A stretch of DNA of 64,000 nucleotides from Physcomitrium patens (lineage: Eukaryota; Streptophyta; Bryopsida; Funariales; Funariaceae), in the NCBI RefSeq assembly GCF_000002425.4, contig NC_037265.1:13038330-13102329 (forward strand). The letters are read 5' to 3'. Positions within the stretch are counted from its first letter, which is position 1. The number at the start of each line of letters is the position of its first letter. Of the stretch, positions 11,169 to 23,156 are shown one piece after another. The notes below the pieces were generated by a model. That model saw only the letters and a program-made list of their open reading frames with translations, searched no databases and was not told the origin of the DNA. The position numbers and the translations under genes were made by a program.

Positions 11169-13464
11169 ATGCACATGGATCCGTCTATTGCTAATATGTT
11201 TCAAGTCTTCTCATTATCTATACAGCAACAGCAAAGCAATGATCGAAAGGAAGCTTTGGCAACCAAAGCATTGCAAGCAGTGGTCAATAAAATTGATCAA
11301 TTTGATGGAAGGAATATTTCAAGGTATTTAAGATGTTATGTTCGTGAAATCGAATTAAATCGAGTTTCTGAGAAGAAAATGGTTGAATTATTTGGACTTG
11401 CCATGATACTAGAGATAAGAGACCATATTACATCGATTACGGATCGTTATGGAAATTCATGGGAGGTTTTTTCACATGCAATGAAAGACAAACATTTCTT
11501 GGAAGATACTGATCGCATTACTAAGAAGCTGTTTCTGGAATGGATTGAACGGCCTAATAAGAATTTGCAAGCAACAGAGCTACTAAGAGAATTGAGAGGC
11601 AGTACTCTCAATTACCGAAGGTAGAAAAATTGACATTGGAGCCGAACAAATTGATCTATTTCTTCAAGCTGCTGATGGAGAATTGCAAGGGAAATTAGAA
11701 CTCCTTCTTGAAGACAAAGAAGAAGATGAAGGATTGACAACAAAGTGGAAGAACATTGAAGATGCAGTGGGGTTGCTTACAAAAAGAGAAAGGAGGAAGG
11801 ATAGGAGCAATATTCCAAAAACAGTACAAGCACCCAAAGCTCTAGTACGTACAACACCACCAACAATGCCTACAGTTCAACCTTCGACATCCTTATCAAA
11901 GAAAGCAGATATGGGGATGGAAGAAATTATACGAGGAATGCAAGATCTTCAAATCAAATTGGCAAGACTTGAAGAGAATACTTCTACAAATAATTTGAAG
12001 AATGTTTCAAAACAAGAATATGTACAAAGATGCATTTGGTGTGATGATGCTTCATATACTAGAAAAGATTGCAATGAATTTAATAATATGATACGGCAAG
12101 GAATTATTTGCTGGAAAGATGGAAAGATAACATTAAAAGATAGGGAGGATCTTTTTCAAACCAATTTTGGCAAGGGAGGAATGAGAGCATTGGTTCAAGA
12201 TTACTTAAAAGAACATGAAACAGCAATACGAGAAAGTGCAAGTTATGGTGCTAGAGTAGATGATGACCTTGGTGGAAGTACGGAAACTAGTGAGTTTTGG
12301 GCTTCTGCCATTTCTACAATGCAAGAAGGGAAATTACCTCGAGAAGCGTTATTGAGGACTGTAGCTATAATACGAGGTGCAATAGGTTGGAAGGATCGTG
12401 TTGAGTCTCTTTCAATTCATGCATATATTGCTAAGAGCCAATATGAAGCTTTGATGGAAGAAAAGAGACGAGAAAATTTTGATGATACAAGAGAAGGAAA
12501 TTCTTCTAAGAGGCAAACTCGAAGAGACAAGGCTCGGGAGGCAGCTTCACAAGAATTTCCTGTAAAGGATACCTCAGCATTATTAGAAGAAAAAACAAGG
12601 GAGACAAAAGATAAGGACAAATCAATTGCTTATAAGCTACTTTCTGACATTGAAGCAGCAACAAATTTGAAAGGGGTGTTGGAAGAACATATATTAAATG
12701 CTAAGATGGAATTCACATTGAAAGAAGTTTTGGGAATTGCAAAGAAGGAGTTTCATGATGTTACCATTGACAGCATTAAGCGAAAGAGGCAATTAATGGG
12801 TGAAACTGGAATGAGTTATGCTATTGATGCAAGAATATATAAAGATGAAGAAGAGGTTGATATTGGTTACAAGCAACCAACAAATGAAAAGAATGTGTAT
12901 AATCAACGAATACATTTCGAAGATTATAGTGACAAGGAAATGGAAACTTTGAGCCATTATATTCGAAAGTATTGGGCAAGAGCAACTACTGAGGTATTGG
13001 TGAAAGTAGGAGATATAGAAGAACCAATTGTTGCTTTAGTCGACCATGGTTCTGAAATAAATCTTATGTCTAAAGATCTTTATAAGAAGCAAAAATGGCC
13101 AATTGATATGGAACATGGATGGGTAATATGAGCAGCTAATAACACATGAGGCGAATTATATGGAGCTTGTCCAGATGTCAAAATTCGGATTGGGGATGTT
13201 GCGACGGAACAACATTTCTTTATTCAAGATACAACGTCTTATCCGTTGATTTTAGGACAACCTTATACTATGGCAACACGGATGGAAACAAAAGTACTTG
13301 ACGATAGTTCTGCTTATGCAAGGGTACGTAGCAAAGATGGGAGGAAAGCTGTACAATTTCTAACAGTATCTCTTAACCATGAACAGAATCGAGTTAGGTT
13401 GAGGGAGAAACCATTGCCAAAGATTGTTGAAGGATTTAAGGATTTTGGAGAGGTGCCACTGTAA
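11169..13464 (+). pseudogene. gag and protease of element B (frameshifted)
   Basis: Gag starts at ATG 11169 (MHMDPSIANMFQ) and is open to a TAG at 11622. It resumes in another frame from about 11660 to 13131, so at least one frameshift lies near 11600-11660. The C-terminal part holds RCIWCDDASYTRKDC, a single zinc-knuckle-like motif without the usual His. Protease follows at about 13035 with active site LVDHGSEINLMS, then two stops near 13130-13150 (TGA, probably former CGA), then a segment up to 13464 ending LPKIVEGFKDFG. Gag would form the particle and the protease would mature it. Confidence 0.75.
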
Positions 13465-13499
13465 AGCGAGATTATGGAGGTACAAAAGAGGAGGTACTT

Positions 13500-15767
13500 T
13501 TGCGAGATGATGGTGCCTTTGATGCGAGTTTTATTGGTATTTTGGAGAATGGAAATATTATGTATAAGAAAGTGGATGATTTTAAAAGAAAAGAAAGAAA
13601 AATATTATATAATATTAAAGGAGAATTACGCAAGTTAGATACTTTACAAGATGATGAGAGGATTTTAGGTGTTTATGAAGAAAATGGACTGGAAGATTCA
13701 TTGGAATTGATTACATCTATTGGATTTGGGGATAATGATAAGATTGTTGAGATTCATTCAAGAGAGGTTTATACCATACTTGAATCTTTTCAAGCACTTG
13801 AAGTCACTATAGAGACGAGATATAAAACGGCAGATAAGAAGGTAAAGCCTGTTGCCGGACCATTACCAGAAGATTCTAAAGAACAAATGGGAGAAGCATC
13901 AAAAGAAGCAAGTTTAAGAGATCCAATGAGTATTGGACATCAGTTTAGTAAAGAGAATTTTGAAGAATTGAAGATTGGTTCTGATGGTTCTTTATTGCCG
14001 GAGAAAATTACTTGCTTCAAAAAGATGTTGGCTAAACAAGGTAGATCGTTTGCCTTCGAATCTCATGAAATTGGGTGTGTGGATCCAAATATTATAACAC
14101 CTATGGTTATCTTCACTGTATTGCATGTACCTTGGAATCTAAGACCGATTCTAGTATCGAGGGCACATTTACCTAAATTGATGGAACTATTAAAAGAAAA
14201 GATAAAGATGAAAATATTGGAACCTTCATTTGCGCCGTATTCTAGTCGATGGTTTACGGTACCTAAGAAGAATGGGTCACTACGGTTTATTCAAGATATG
14301 CAACCGGTGAATGTAGTAACTATCAAGAATGCAGGAATTGGACTTATTGTGGATGAATTTGCTGAGGCATTTGCTGGAAGGGCGATCTATTCAATGGGTG
14401 ACTTGTATTCAGGTTATGATCAATTTCAACTTGTCGAAGGAAGTAGAGATATGACAATGATGAGGACACCACTTGGATTGGTTAGAATGTGCACTCTTCC
14501 TCAAGGTGCGACCAACTCAGTTGTGCATATGATGAATGGGATGAATAAGGTATTGAGAGATTTTATTCTGGAAAAGACTATGCCTTTTTTGCATGATGTT
14601 CCTATAAAAGGGTGCAGAGAAGGAGACAAAGATGAAACTTTAGATAAGAGGGGGTGTCGCAAATATGTTGTTGATCATATACAAGATTGTGAAAAGATTT
14701 TAACTTGGCTTGGAGAAGTTCATCTTACATTATTGGGTATAAAGTCCATATTTGGAGTACGAGAGGTTGAGATTGTTGGACATTTATGTAGATCTTACGG
14801 AAGAAAACCAGATCCGACTAAAGTTGATGCAATTGGAAGGATGAAAGAGGATTGTGATTCTTTAACAGAGGTTCACAGGTTTTTAGGTGCATGTGTATTT
14901 TATCGAATCTGGATCCCTCATTATGCTCACATAGCGGATCCATTATATGAACTGTTACGCAAGGGCTACCGATTTAAATGGGAAGAAAGGCATATTCAGG
15001 CAATGCAAAGATTGAAGAAATTATTGATGTCACCTCCAATATTGAGGAAGGTTGATTATAAGTGCAATAGACCAGTGATTCTTACTGTGGACGCTAGTCC
15101 AATTGCCATTGGATGGGCTGTGGGTCAAGATGATTCAAGTGGGAATAGATTTGCAATTCGATTTGGAGCTAAAGTTTTAAGTATTCGTCAGCGTGCATAC
15201 TCGCAAGTCAAAAGAGAACTTTGGGGAGTTGTTTCGGCTATTAAAGCTAAAAATGACTATTTGATTGGGGAAGTAGTAGTAATTGAAATAGATTGCTTAC
15301 CATTGCTCAGAATGATTACTAATTCTTCAACGCCAGATATTGCAATGTTGAGATGGATTGCTTACATTAAGTCACTAAATCCGAAATTTAAGCATATTAT
15401 TGGGAAGGACAATTTAGTGGCAAACATGCTATCTCGAGCAAGATACGAGAGGGAGGACAAAATGGTTGAAGACATTGATGACGTCGGATTGAAATTCTAT
15501 TCAATATCAAATCTCAACAGAGAAGACAAGCTATTTCTTGAAGAATCTTATGAAGGAGAATTATTGGATATTAGTCATTACTTAAATACCTTGACTAAGC
15601 AGGGGAATTGGTCTACAAAAAAATTCAAACAAATAATAAAAAAAAGCATATGGATTTTTGCTTCGAGATGGATTTTTATGGAAGAGACCAAAGAAAGAAA
15701 TTGGGATGCCACAACGAGTGATAGGCAAAAAGGAAGAAAAACTAAAATTATTAAAGGAATTCCATGA
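13500..15767 (+). pseudogene. Reverse transcriptase and RNase H of element B
   Basis: A 755-codon open frame. RT motifs: YSSRWFTVPKKNGSLRFIQD (near residue 250), DLYSGYDQFQL, LPQGATNS. The position of the catalytic F-x-DD reads FLHD, so the first Asp is His (GAT to CAT). RNase H follows: TVDASPIAIGWAV, Glu in VKRELWGV, and Asp in VIEIDCLPLL. The frame then runs into the integrase zinc region. The single open frame suggests fairly recent activity, while the FLHD change should abolish polymerisation. The role is reverse transcription of element RNA in the particle. Confidence 0.85.
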
Positions 15768-16869
15768 TAGTTTATGGGTAGGGCATAGAAGAATCTGGGC
15801 TACTTTTGCTAAATTCAAAGAACGATATTGGTGGAAAAATATGTATCGAGATGTGCTCTCATTTGTAGAGTCATGTGAAATATGTCAATCGTATTCTAAT
15901 ATCTGACATTGAGATGGTCTTCATCCTACGTATCCTCTAGCTATTCATTTTAAATGGGTTGTTGATTTGGTTATTATGCCAGTTGGGTTATGGCAGATGA
16001 GATATTTGGTTTTAGCTCGTGAAGATTTATCAAATCAAGTAGAAGGAAAAGTATTGAGGACAAAATCTACGGAGGGGATTTGTAGGTTTTTGCTTGAAGA
16101 TGTCATTTGCCGCTACGGATGCGTAGGAAAAATCACTGTAGATCGTGGAGAATTAAATGCACAAGAAGCTCATAAGTTCTTTGAAAGATGTGGAGTTAAA
16201 CTATCACTGACTACTGCTTATAATCCGGAAGGGAATGCAAAAAGCGAACGCGGTCACCCACCGATTGTGAAAGCATTAGTTAAAGCTTGTAATGGGAAAG
16301 TTAAAGAGTGGCCATGGCTTTTGTCATTTGCATTATGGGCTGATCGAACAACACATAGTTCGGTGACAGGATATATGCCAGTAGAACTTATGACAGGTCG
16401 AAAACCAATTATGCGGATTGAAGAAAAGGTACTTACTTGCAGTATGCTACCATGGAAAGATGGATTGACAAGAGAAGAACTTTTGGCTATTAGGATTCGA
16501 CAATTGGAGCAAAGATCGGAAGATGTGCAAATAGCATTAGAAAGGTTAAAAGAAACAAGGTTACAAAACAAGGCGCGATTTGATAAACAACATCGATTGA
16601 GACCTAAAGCAATCGAGGAAGGTGACTGGGTACTTGTTTATGACAATAGTTTGGATAATCAACATAGTACTTTTCAGAAATTTTCAAAACGTTGGTTTGG
16701 ACCATATGTAGTAACAATTGTTCATGATAATGCGACTTACTCATTATGGGAGTTAGATGGTACAAAATTGAAAATATTAATTGCAGGGAAGCGAGTAAAA
16801 ATATTTAAACAAAGACATGCGGAGATGAATATGGAAGACCTTAATGAAGGTATAGAGATTCCGCAATAA
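15658..16869 (+). pseudogene. Integrase of element B (in two frames)
   Basis: DDE integrase. The N-terminal HHCC zinc domain is open at 15658-15906 (LWVGHRR, then CEICQSYSN). The catalytic core is open at 15967-16869, with Asp in VVDLVIMP, Asp in TVDRGELN and Glu in KSERGHPPIVKAL. A C-terminal Lys/Arg-rich segment with FGPYVVTIVHDNATYSL ends near 16830. Stops around 15904-15915 and a frame change near 15700 break it. No chromodomain was recognised, unlike A. It precedes a purine-rich tract (cagagggggtgga) before the 3' LTR. Confidence 0.82.
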
Positions 16870-17003
16870 GAGATTGAAAGTGATTTGGATAATGAAGGTG
16901 ACGAAGACGAACTGGACAAAGACGTAGAGAATATATTCTAAATCAAACAACAATTGGGTAAATTGGTGCATAGCGGAGGATGCACACGTTCAGAGGGGGT
17001 GGA

Positions 17004-18284
17004 TGTTGTGTTGTAACACGAGTATACCATGAAAATATAAAGAAAAGGGACTTTTATTAATATTCAGTTACCTCGAATATTGGGAGCAACAACCAATTTC
17101 AGTGCAAATACTGAGTGGCCAGGTTTAGTCAACCCGTTATAGTTAGCTGGGGCATACTGAAATGCTCCGTTCGATTCCAAGAATGGGAGTCAGAAGGAGG
17201 CGAAAGGACCAATTCAACCACGAGTGAGCCTGGTTTGAAGAGCCAATTGGATCCAATTTCAAGACATCCAATCCGGATCCTCTTACCGAATATGAGACCT
17301 GACTTGGTCAGGCAACCCAATTGGGCCCAATTGAGGGAACATCCAGGTCTTACTACGGGCTTCTTAGCCAATCTGACGTGAAGGACCAATGCGGTCCAAT
17401 TACAAGAATATTCAGGTCTTAATATGGGCCTCTTAGCCAATATGAGACCTGAATTGGTCGGGCGACTCAATGTTGTCCCGATTACGGGGCTCCGATTCTG
17501 TTTCAAGCTATCTTGTTCTCTGTGCCATTTTAGGAAACGTTGTTTTCAGTAAAAGGATCTCTTAAAGGTAAAAACAGAGGAGAGAACTCTGACGGCGGAG
17601 CCAATTTCGGATCCAAGACGGAAGATTGAAGAAATTCAAAGGCTAGGATTTGAAAGAGGGGAGAATTAGGGTTAAAGGGGAGGATAGGTTAAGAAATAGA
17701 AAGGAGGGGAGAGAATAAGTTTTTGAGAAGGATCGGAGAGCTACCTTCATGCTTAGGGAAGGGAAAAAAAGACAGAGAATTGGGTTTTTTTTTTTCTTCA
17801 TAGGGTTTTGAGAAGACTGAGGCAATCGTTGCTGAATAGTTGAAGTGTTGTAATGGTGAATCGGGATTTTTAATGAAGTGGGTTTGATTACTCTTGACTG
17901 TTTTGTGAAATCGAAGTTACGTCTGTGATTGAAGAATTAAAAGGGTATCTATAAGATTGAGTATACGGAGTGAATGAAATTTATTGGGTTAATCTAACGA
18001 GACAGTCAGTGGATACAAGATCGTGAGTATAAAGCGGTATCGAAGATTAGCAGTTTGGGTTGTTCGGGGTTCTCTGTAACGTCTAAAGACCTACCAGTTG
18101 GGGCAAAAAGGACTTCGGCAAGCAGTCAAAGGACATTCGTATAGATTTACGATATATTCTTGCAGTCGTTTATATTCCAACAGTCAAAAACTGATAGACT
18201 GCTTGAATATTAGCGAATCTCCATACTACCTTCTACAGCCAGACGTCCGGCGCATTCTCGAGCAAGAAAGCACGTAATATGACA
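17004..18284 (+). repeat. 3' LTR of element B
   Basis: 1281 bp, starting TGTTGTGTTGTAACACGAG and ending GTAATATGACA. It differs from the 5' LTR at few positions. It is followed by GCGA, the right copy of the target duplication. Confidence 0.88.
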
Positions 18285-19667
18285 GCGAAAGATGAGCTTT
18301 TCCACAAAACTACCCAAGAGCAAGCCTAGTAGAAAACCCCGAATAGAGAAATTCTTATTCATTGGAGCAAGAGCGTTTATAAGATCGTCCAAGGAAGGCA
18401 CATCATTTGTCATTTATGTCGCTCCAACTACCAGGGAGAAGATCTCGACAACAAGTATACCTGAGCAATATAAGGATTTTAAAGACGTATTTTAAAAGAA
18501 GAATGCCGACATGCTACCGGAACATGGACCATATGATTGCGCCATAGAATTACAGGAAGGAGCACAACCGCCTTTTGGTCCAATCTACAATCTATCGCAG
18601 ATGGAGTTGGCAGAATTGCGGAAGTACATCGACGAGAATCTAGCCAAGAACTTCATCCGTCATTCAAAATTGTCAGCTGGAGCAAGCATCTTATTTGTAA
18701 AGAAGAAAGATGGCTTGTTGCAGATGTGCGTGGACTTTCGAGGCCTCAACAAGGTAACAAAGAAGAATCGTTATTTGTTACCCTTGATTTTTGGTCTCTT
18801 AGAACAACTTAGACGTGCAAGGATCTTTACAAAAATTGATCTAAGAGGAGCTTACAACCTTGTACAAATTAAGGAAGGAGATGAGTAGAAGACAGCGTTC
18901 CGTACAAGGTATGGCCATTTTGAGTATAATGTCATGCCATTTGGTCTTACCAATGTTCCAGCGATCTTTCAACATTTGATGAATGACATTTTCCGAGAGC
19001 ACCTTGATGATTTTGTTGTCATCTATTTGGATTATATTTTGATATTCTCCAAAAATGAGGAAGAGTATGAAAAGCACGTTCATTTGGTCTTGGAGAAATT
19101 ACACGAGCGAGGACTATATGCCAAGTTGGAGAAGTGTTTATTTCACCAAATAGAGATGGAGTTTCTGGGATTTGTTGAGACTATGAAAGGCTTGAAGATA
19201 GATCCCAAGAAGGTGAAAGCAATCGTGTCCTGGGAGGTTCCGAAGATGGTTAGAGATGTACAATTCTTTCTTGGTTTTACCAACTTCTATCGGATCTTTA
19301 TCAAGAATTATTCTCAAGTTGCTGCTCTTCTCACTCGGTTGACATGCAAGGATAAGCTGGAATGGAGACCTCTAGCAGAGAAGGCGTTTCAAGACCTGAA
19401 GACCGCATTTACTATGACTCCAATCTTAGTACATCTAGACTTTATAAATTCCTTTTATTTAGAAACTCATGCTTCGGATTTTGCTTTGGAAGCTGTACTT
19501 TCACAAATGGGAGAAGACAAGAAGCTCCATCCGGTTGCATTATATTCTCAAAAGTTCTCTGCTGCTGAAATCAATTATAAAATCCACGATAAGGAATTTC
19601 TTGCTATAGTGGATTCTTTCCAAGAATGGCGTCACTTTCTTGAAGGAGCTGTACACCTAGTGACCGT
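18285..19667 (+). pseudogene. Reverse transcriptase and RNase H of element A
   Basis: Continues the A pol frame after B. Linker text (RKPRIEKFLFIGARAF) leads to a TAA at 18493, then [44 protein letters not shown] at 18886 (Trp in relatives), MPFGLTNVPAIFQHLMNDIF. The catalytic motif reads YLDY, so the second Asp of Y-x-DD is Tyr. RNase H: ETHASDFALEAVLSQ (usual TDAS is THAS) and Glu in YKIHDKEFLAIV. The domain is cut at 19667 by an inverted B-family solo LTR and resumes in frame at 21017 ([10 protein letters not shown]). These substitutions should inactivate both enzymes. Confidence 0.85.
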
Positions 19668-21012
19668 TGTCGTATTACGTGCTTTCCTGCTTGAGAACAT
19701 GCCAGGCGACTGGCTGTAGAAGGTAGTATGGAGATTCGCCGATACTCAAGCACTCTATCAGTTTTGACTGCTAGAATATAAACGACTGCAACAATGTACC
19801 ATAAATCTATATGGATGCTCTTCGACTGCTTGTCGAAGTCCTTTTTGCCCTAGCCAGTAGGTCTCTAGATGTTACAGAGAACCCCGAACAACCCAAACTG
19901 TTAATCTTCAATACCGCTTTGTACTTACGATCTTGTATCTACTGATTGTTTTGTTAGATTAATCCAATAAATTTCATTCACTCCGCATACTCAATCCTAT
20001 AGACACCCTTTTAATCCTTCAATCACAGACGTAACTCAATTTCACAAAACAGTCAAGAGTATTCAAACCCACTTCATTAAAAATCTCGATTCACCATTAC
20101 AATACTGACTTCAGCAGCGATTGCCTCAGTCTTCCCAAAACTCTACGAAGAAGAAAAATCCAAATTCTCTGTCTTTCCTTCCCCGACCCAAAGCATGAAG
20201 CTCCTCTCTCTAATCCCCTTGATCTTCAAAAACCTCCAATGAAAACCGAACTAGTAACCTTGCAAAAGCTTGAAAACTAGCTCCCCCCGATTCCCAGAGA
20301 AAAAAAAAAAAAAAAACCCCTTTCAAAACTATATCCCCCCTAACCTTATCCTCTGAATTTCTTCAATCTTTTGTCTTTGATCCGAAATTGGCTCCCATCG
20401 TCAAGCTTTGATCCGAAATTGGCTCTCACCGTCAGAGCTTTCTCCTCCGTTTTTACCTTTAAGAAATCCATTTACCGAAAACAACGTTCTCTGAAACGGC
20501 ACAGAGAACAGGACAGCTTGAAACAGAATCGAACCCCGTAATCGGGTCCACATTGAGTCGCCCGACCAATTCAGGTCTCATATTGGGAAAGATGCCCGTA
20601 GTAACCTGGATGTTTACATAATTGGGTCAAATTGGTCCTCACGTCAGATTGGCTAAGACCTGTAGTAAGACCTGGATTTTCCGTAATTAGATTGCATTAG
20701 GTTGATCGGCCAATTCAGGTCTCATATTGGATAAGAGTCCAGTAGTAACCTGGATTGGATTCTCGAAATTGGATCCAATTGGCTCTTCGAACCCGTCGTG
20801 TGAATTGGTCCTTCTCTTCCTACTGACTCCTGTTATTGGAATTGAATGGAGCATTTCAGTATGCCCCGGCTAACTGCAACGGGGTGACTGAACCTGGCCA
20901 CTCAGTATTTGTACAGCAGTTGGTCGTTGCTCCCAATATTCAAGGTAACTGAATATTAATAAAGTTCCCTTTTCTTTTTATTTTCACTATATACTCGTGT
21001 TACAACACGACA
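19668..21012 (-). repeat. Solo LTR of the B family, inverted
   Basis: 1345 bp, reverse complement of the B LTR: TGTCGTATTACGTGC at the left end, AACACGACA at the right end. It is flanked by the perfect 4-bp duplication CCGT (19664-19667 and 21013-21016). Its text is clearly more diverged from the two LTRs of B than they are from each other, so it is an independent older insertion, not part of B. It interrupts the RNase H of A between valine and YTDHK codons. Confidence 0.88.
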
Positions 21013-22620
21013 CCGTATACACAGATCACAAGAATTTGGAGTATTTCATGTCGACTCGAGTTCTAAATCGACGTCAAGCTCGGTGGAGTATGTTGCTATC
21101 TAGGTTCGATTTTATTATCACTTATCGACTTGGAAAGTAGCAAGGACTATCTGATGCCTTATTAAGGAGATCGTATCTTGTACCAAAGATTGGAGAAGCA
21201 GCGTTTGATCAAGAATGTATGACATTGTTGAAGCCAGAGCAATTTCAGCTTTGCGCTACTATTGTGCCAATTGATGCTGACTTCTTGAATCAGGTACGTG
21301 CCATGACCATTGAAGATTCAGTAGCCATTGATATTAAGCAGCATACCAATGACGACAAATTCAAGGTGGAGGGAGATCTTTTATACTTTGAAGAGCGGTT
21401 ATATATCCCAAATCTCGAGATTTTTAGTGGCCCCAAATGTAGAAGGATGTGAAAGATTTTGTCCTCTCCTACGACATCTGTTCAAGATCCAAGAATCCTC
21501 CGCATTGCCCTTATGGACTCCTACAGCCATTGTCGATTCCACATCGACCATGGTCTTCAATTTCCATGGACTTTATCATGGACTTGCCATCATCGAACTC
21601 ATTTGACAGCAACTTTGTCGTGGTAGATAGGCTTACAATGATGGCGTACTTTGATTCTTGTAAGAAGACATCGTCTAGTGAAGTCACAGCAAGGCTCTTT
21701 CTCGATAATGTGTATCGATATCATGGACTATCAGATGATATCGTATCAGATCGAGGAACCCAGTTTGTATCAAAGTTTTGGAGATCTCTCTTTGAGATAC
21801 TGGAGGTGGATATCAAGCTTTCTTTGGCTTTTCATCCTCAAATTGACAGCAAAACGGAATGGGTGAACCAAGTCTCGAAACAATACTTATGATGCAACAT
21901 CAATTATCAGCAAGACGATTGGACCACATATCTGCCGCTAGCTGAGTTTGCATATAACAACACCCTCCATACGTCGACTCAATACACACCATTCTTTTCC
22001 AACTATGGGTATCATCCAAAGCTTGATTTATTGAGTCCATCAACAAATAACAATCCAGTAGCTGAAGGATTTGCGAAACAACTATCAGAGCTTCAAAATA
22101 CGTTGAAGCTTCAATTACAATCCGCTCAAGAATCCTACAAGGCGTCTGCAGATAGATTTCAGAATCAAGCACCTACTTTCAAAATTGGAGATAAAACATG
22201 GCTTCTTTGATGGAATATCAAGACCAAGTGACCATGTGATAAGTTGGACTATCAAAGATTGGGACCATTTATCATCCAAAAGCAAATCAATCCAATGGCA
22301 TATCGTCTGGAATTACCGGCTTCTATGAAGGTACATCCAGTCTTTCATGTTTCTCTGTTGGAACCTTATTGAGAGTCGTCTTTTCCTGAAAGAGTGCAAT
22401 GTCCACCACCTAGTATTGAGATCAAGAACCACGAGGAATACGAGGTTGAAAAGGTGCTGGATTCACGGTGAAGGTGGGGCAAGTTGGAGTATCTTGTTCA
22501 TTGGTGCGGCTACGACATTAATGAGCAAACATGGGAGCCAGCTGAAAATCTCGCCAATGCACCGCAAAAGGTACAGGAGTTTCATCAACAACATCTTCAT
22601 AAACCTAAGCCGGTTTGACG
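21013..22620 (+). pseudogene. Integrase and chromodomain of element A
   Basis: The end of RNase H ([10 protein letters not shown]) is followed by integrase. The core has Asp in SMDFIMDLP, Asp in VSDRGTQFVSKFW and Glu in SKTEWVNQ, so the catalytic triad is kept. The C-terminal half ([54 protein letters not shown]) carries several stops. A chromodomain lies at about 22465-22600 (EYLVHWCGYDINEQTWEPAE). One frame change occurs near 21450. Chromodomains of this class direct integration to heterochromatin, which fits the nested context. The stop is near 22617. Confidence 0.85.
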
Positions 22621-22755
22621 ATAGCTTCTTTTTGAAGCTTGCTCACCCAAGAATATAAGAAAGAAGGAAAGCACCACCAAAATTCGTAGTTGATGTAGTT
22701 ATTTTCTCCAAGATAAAATAGAATTTTTTCAGTAGCCATAGTTTGGTCTTCTGAT

Positions 22756-23079
22756 ATGGATAGCCAAGAGATAGATACTATGCCAGTCAGATTATCTCAA
22801 CCGACTAGCTCACGAAGGCGACCCCGAGATGAAGAACTGCCTATACCACGACGACGACGGAGGATACCGAGTAACCGATCACTGGTGATTGTATTTGAGT
22901 CTGAGCCTGCTTACGATGGTCAGCTAGAAGGCGTATTTTCAGGACAATTTCACAATGAAGATACGGAAGTTCATGCTTGGTCAGAAGTTGAAAGAGTGGG
23001 CCACTACCATTGGCTTCAAGGGCCGATAAACCACTTGCCTCGTGAACAACAGTTGGAATTTATAGCAAATGTTATGTGA
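22756..23079 (+). CDS. Extra ORF downstream of pol in element A, 107 aa
   Basis: An intact 107-codon ORF (MDSQEIDTMPVRLSQPTSSR) between the pol end and the polypurine tract, where most plant chromoviruses have only untranslated sequence. It has a basic block RRRPRDEELPIPRRRRR (residues about 20-37, NLS-like), an acidic middle, and a C-terminal part with HWLQGPINHLPREQQLEF. The same C-terminal text is readable at the equivalent place in F2 (38788-38969: WLRGPINHL, then RLEYVTN), so it was probably translated in the ancestor of both families. It has no transmembrane segment or recognised domain. Function unknown. Confidence 0.6.
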   Translation: MDSQEIDTMPVRLSQPTSSRRRPRDEELPIPRRRRRIPSNRSLVIVFESEPAYDGQLEGVFSGQFHNEDTEVHAWSEVERVGHYHWLQGPINHLPREQQLEFIANVM

Positions 23080-23156
23080 CAAATCTTCATTTTCTTGCGT
23101 TGGTACTGATTAACAACAACATTGCTTCTCAGAGACCTCGAAGCTAAAGGAGGGGG

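Larger units (their letters stand above)
9741..18284 (+). mobile_element. Ty3/gypsy element B with fungal-like pol
   Basis: A complete 8.5-kb LTR element inserted in the protease/pol linker of A. LTRs run 9741-11020 and 17004-18284, with ends TGTCGTG/TGTTGTG and ACGACG/ATGACA. Flanking 4-mers GCGG (9737-9740) and GCGA (18285-18288) form a slightly mutated 4-bp target duplication. Inside are gag, protease (DHGS), RT, RNase H and integrase. The pol text (FAEAFAGRAIYSMGDLYSGYD and CTLPQGATNS) recalls elements best known to me from basidiomycete fungi. A few frameshifts and stops make it non-functional. No clear primer site was identified. Confidence 0.88.

Noticed and set aside
15582-15818. Minus-strand open frame opposite the B pol
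   Set aside because: Antisense shadow of the RT/integrase coding strand, with no independent motif.
9741-18284. Window of fungal origin because of B
   Set aside because: All surrounding elements, primer sites and the three-exon gene look plant-like, and B is an insertion inside a chromovirus.
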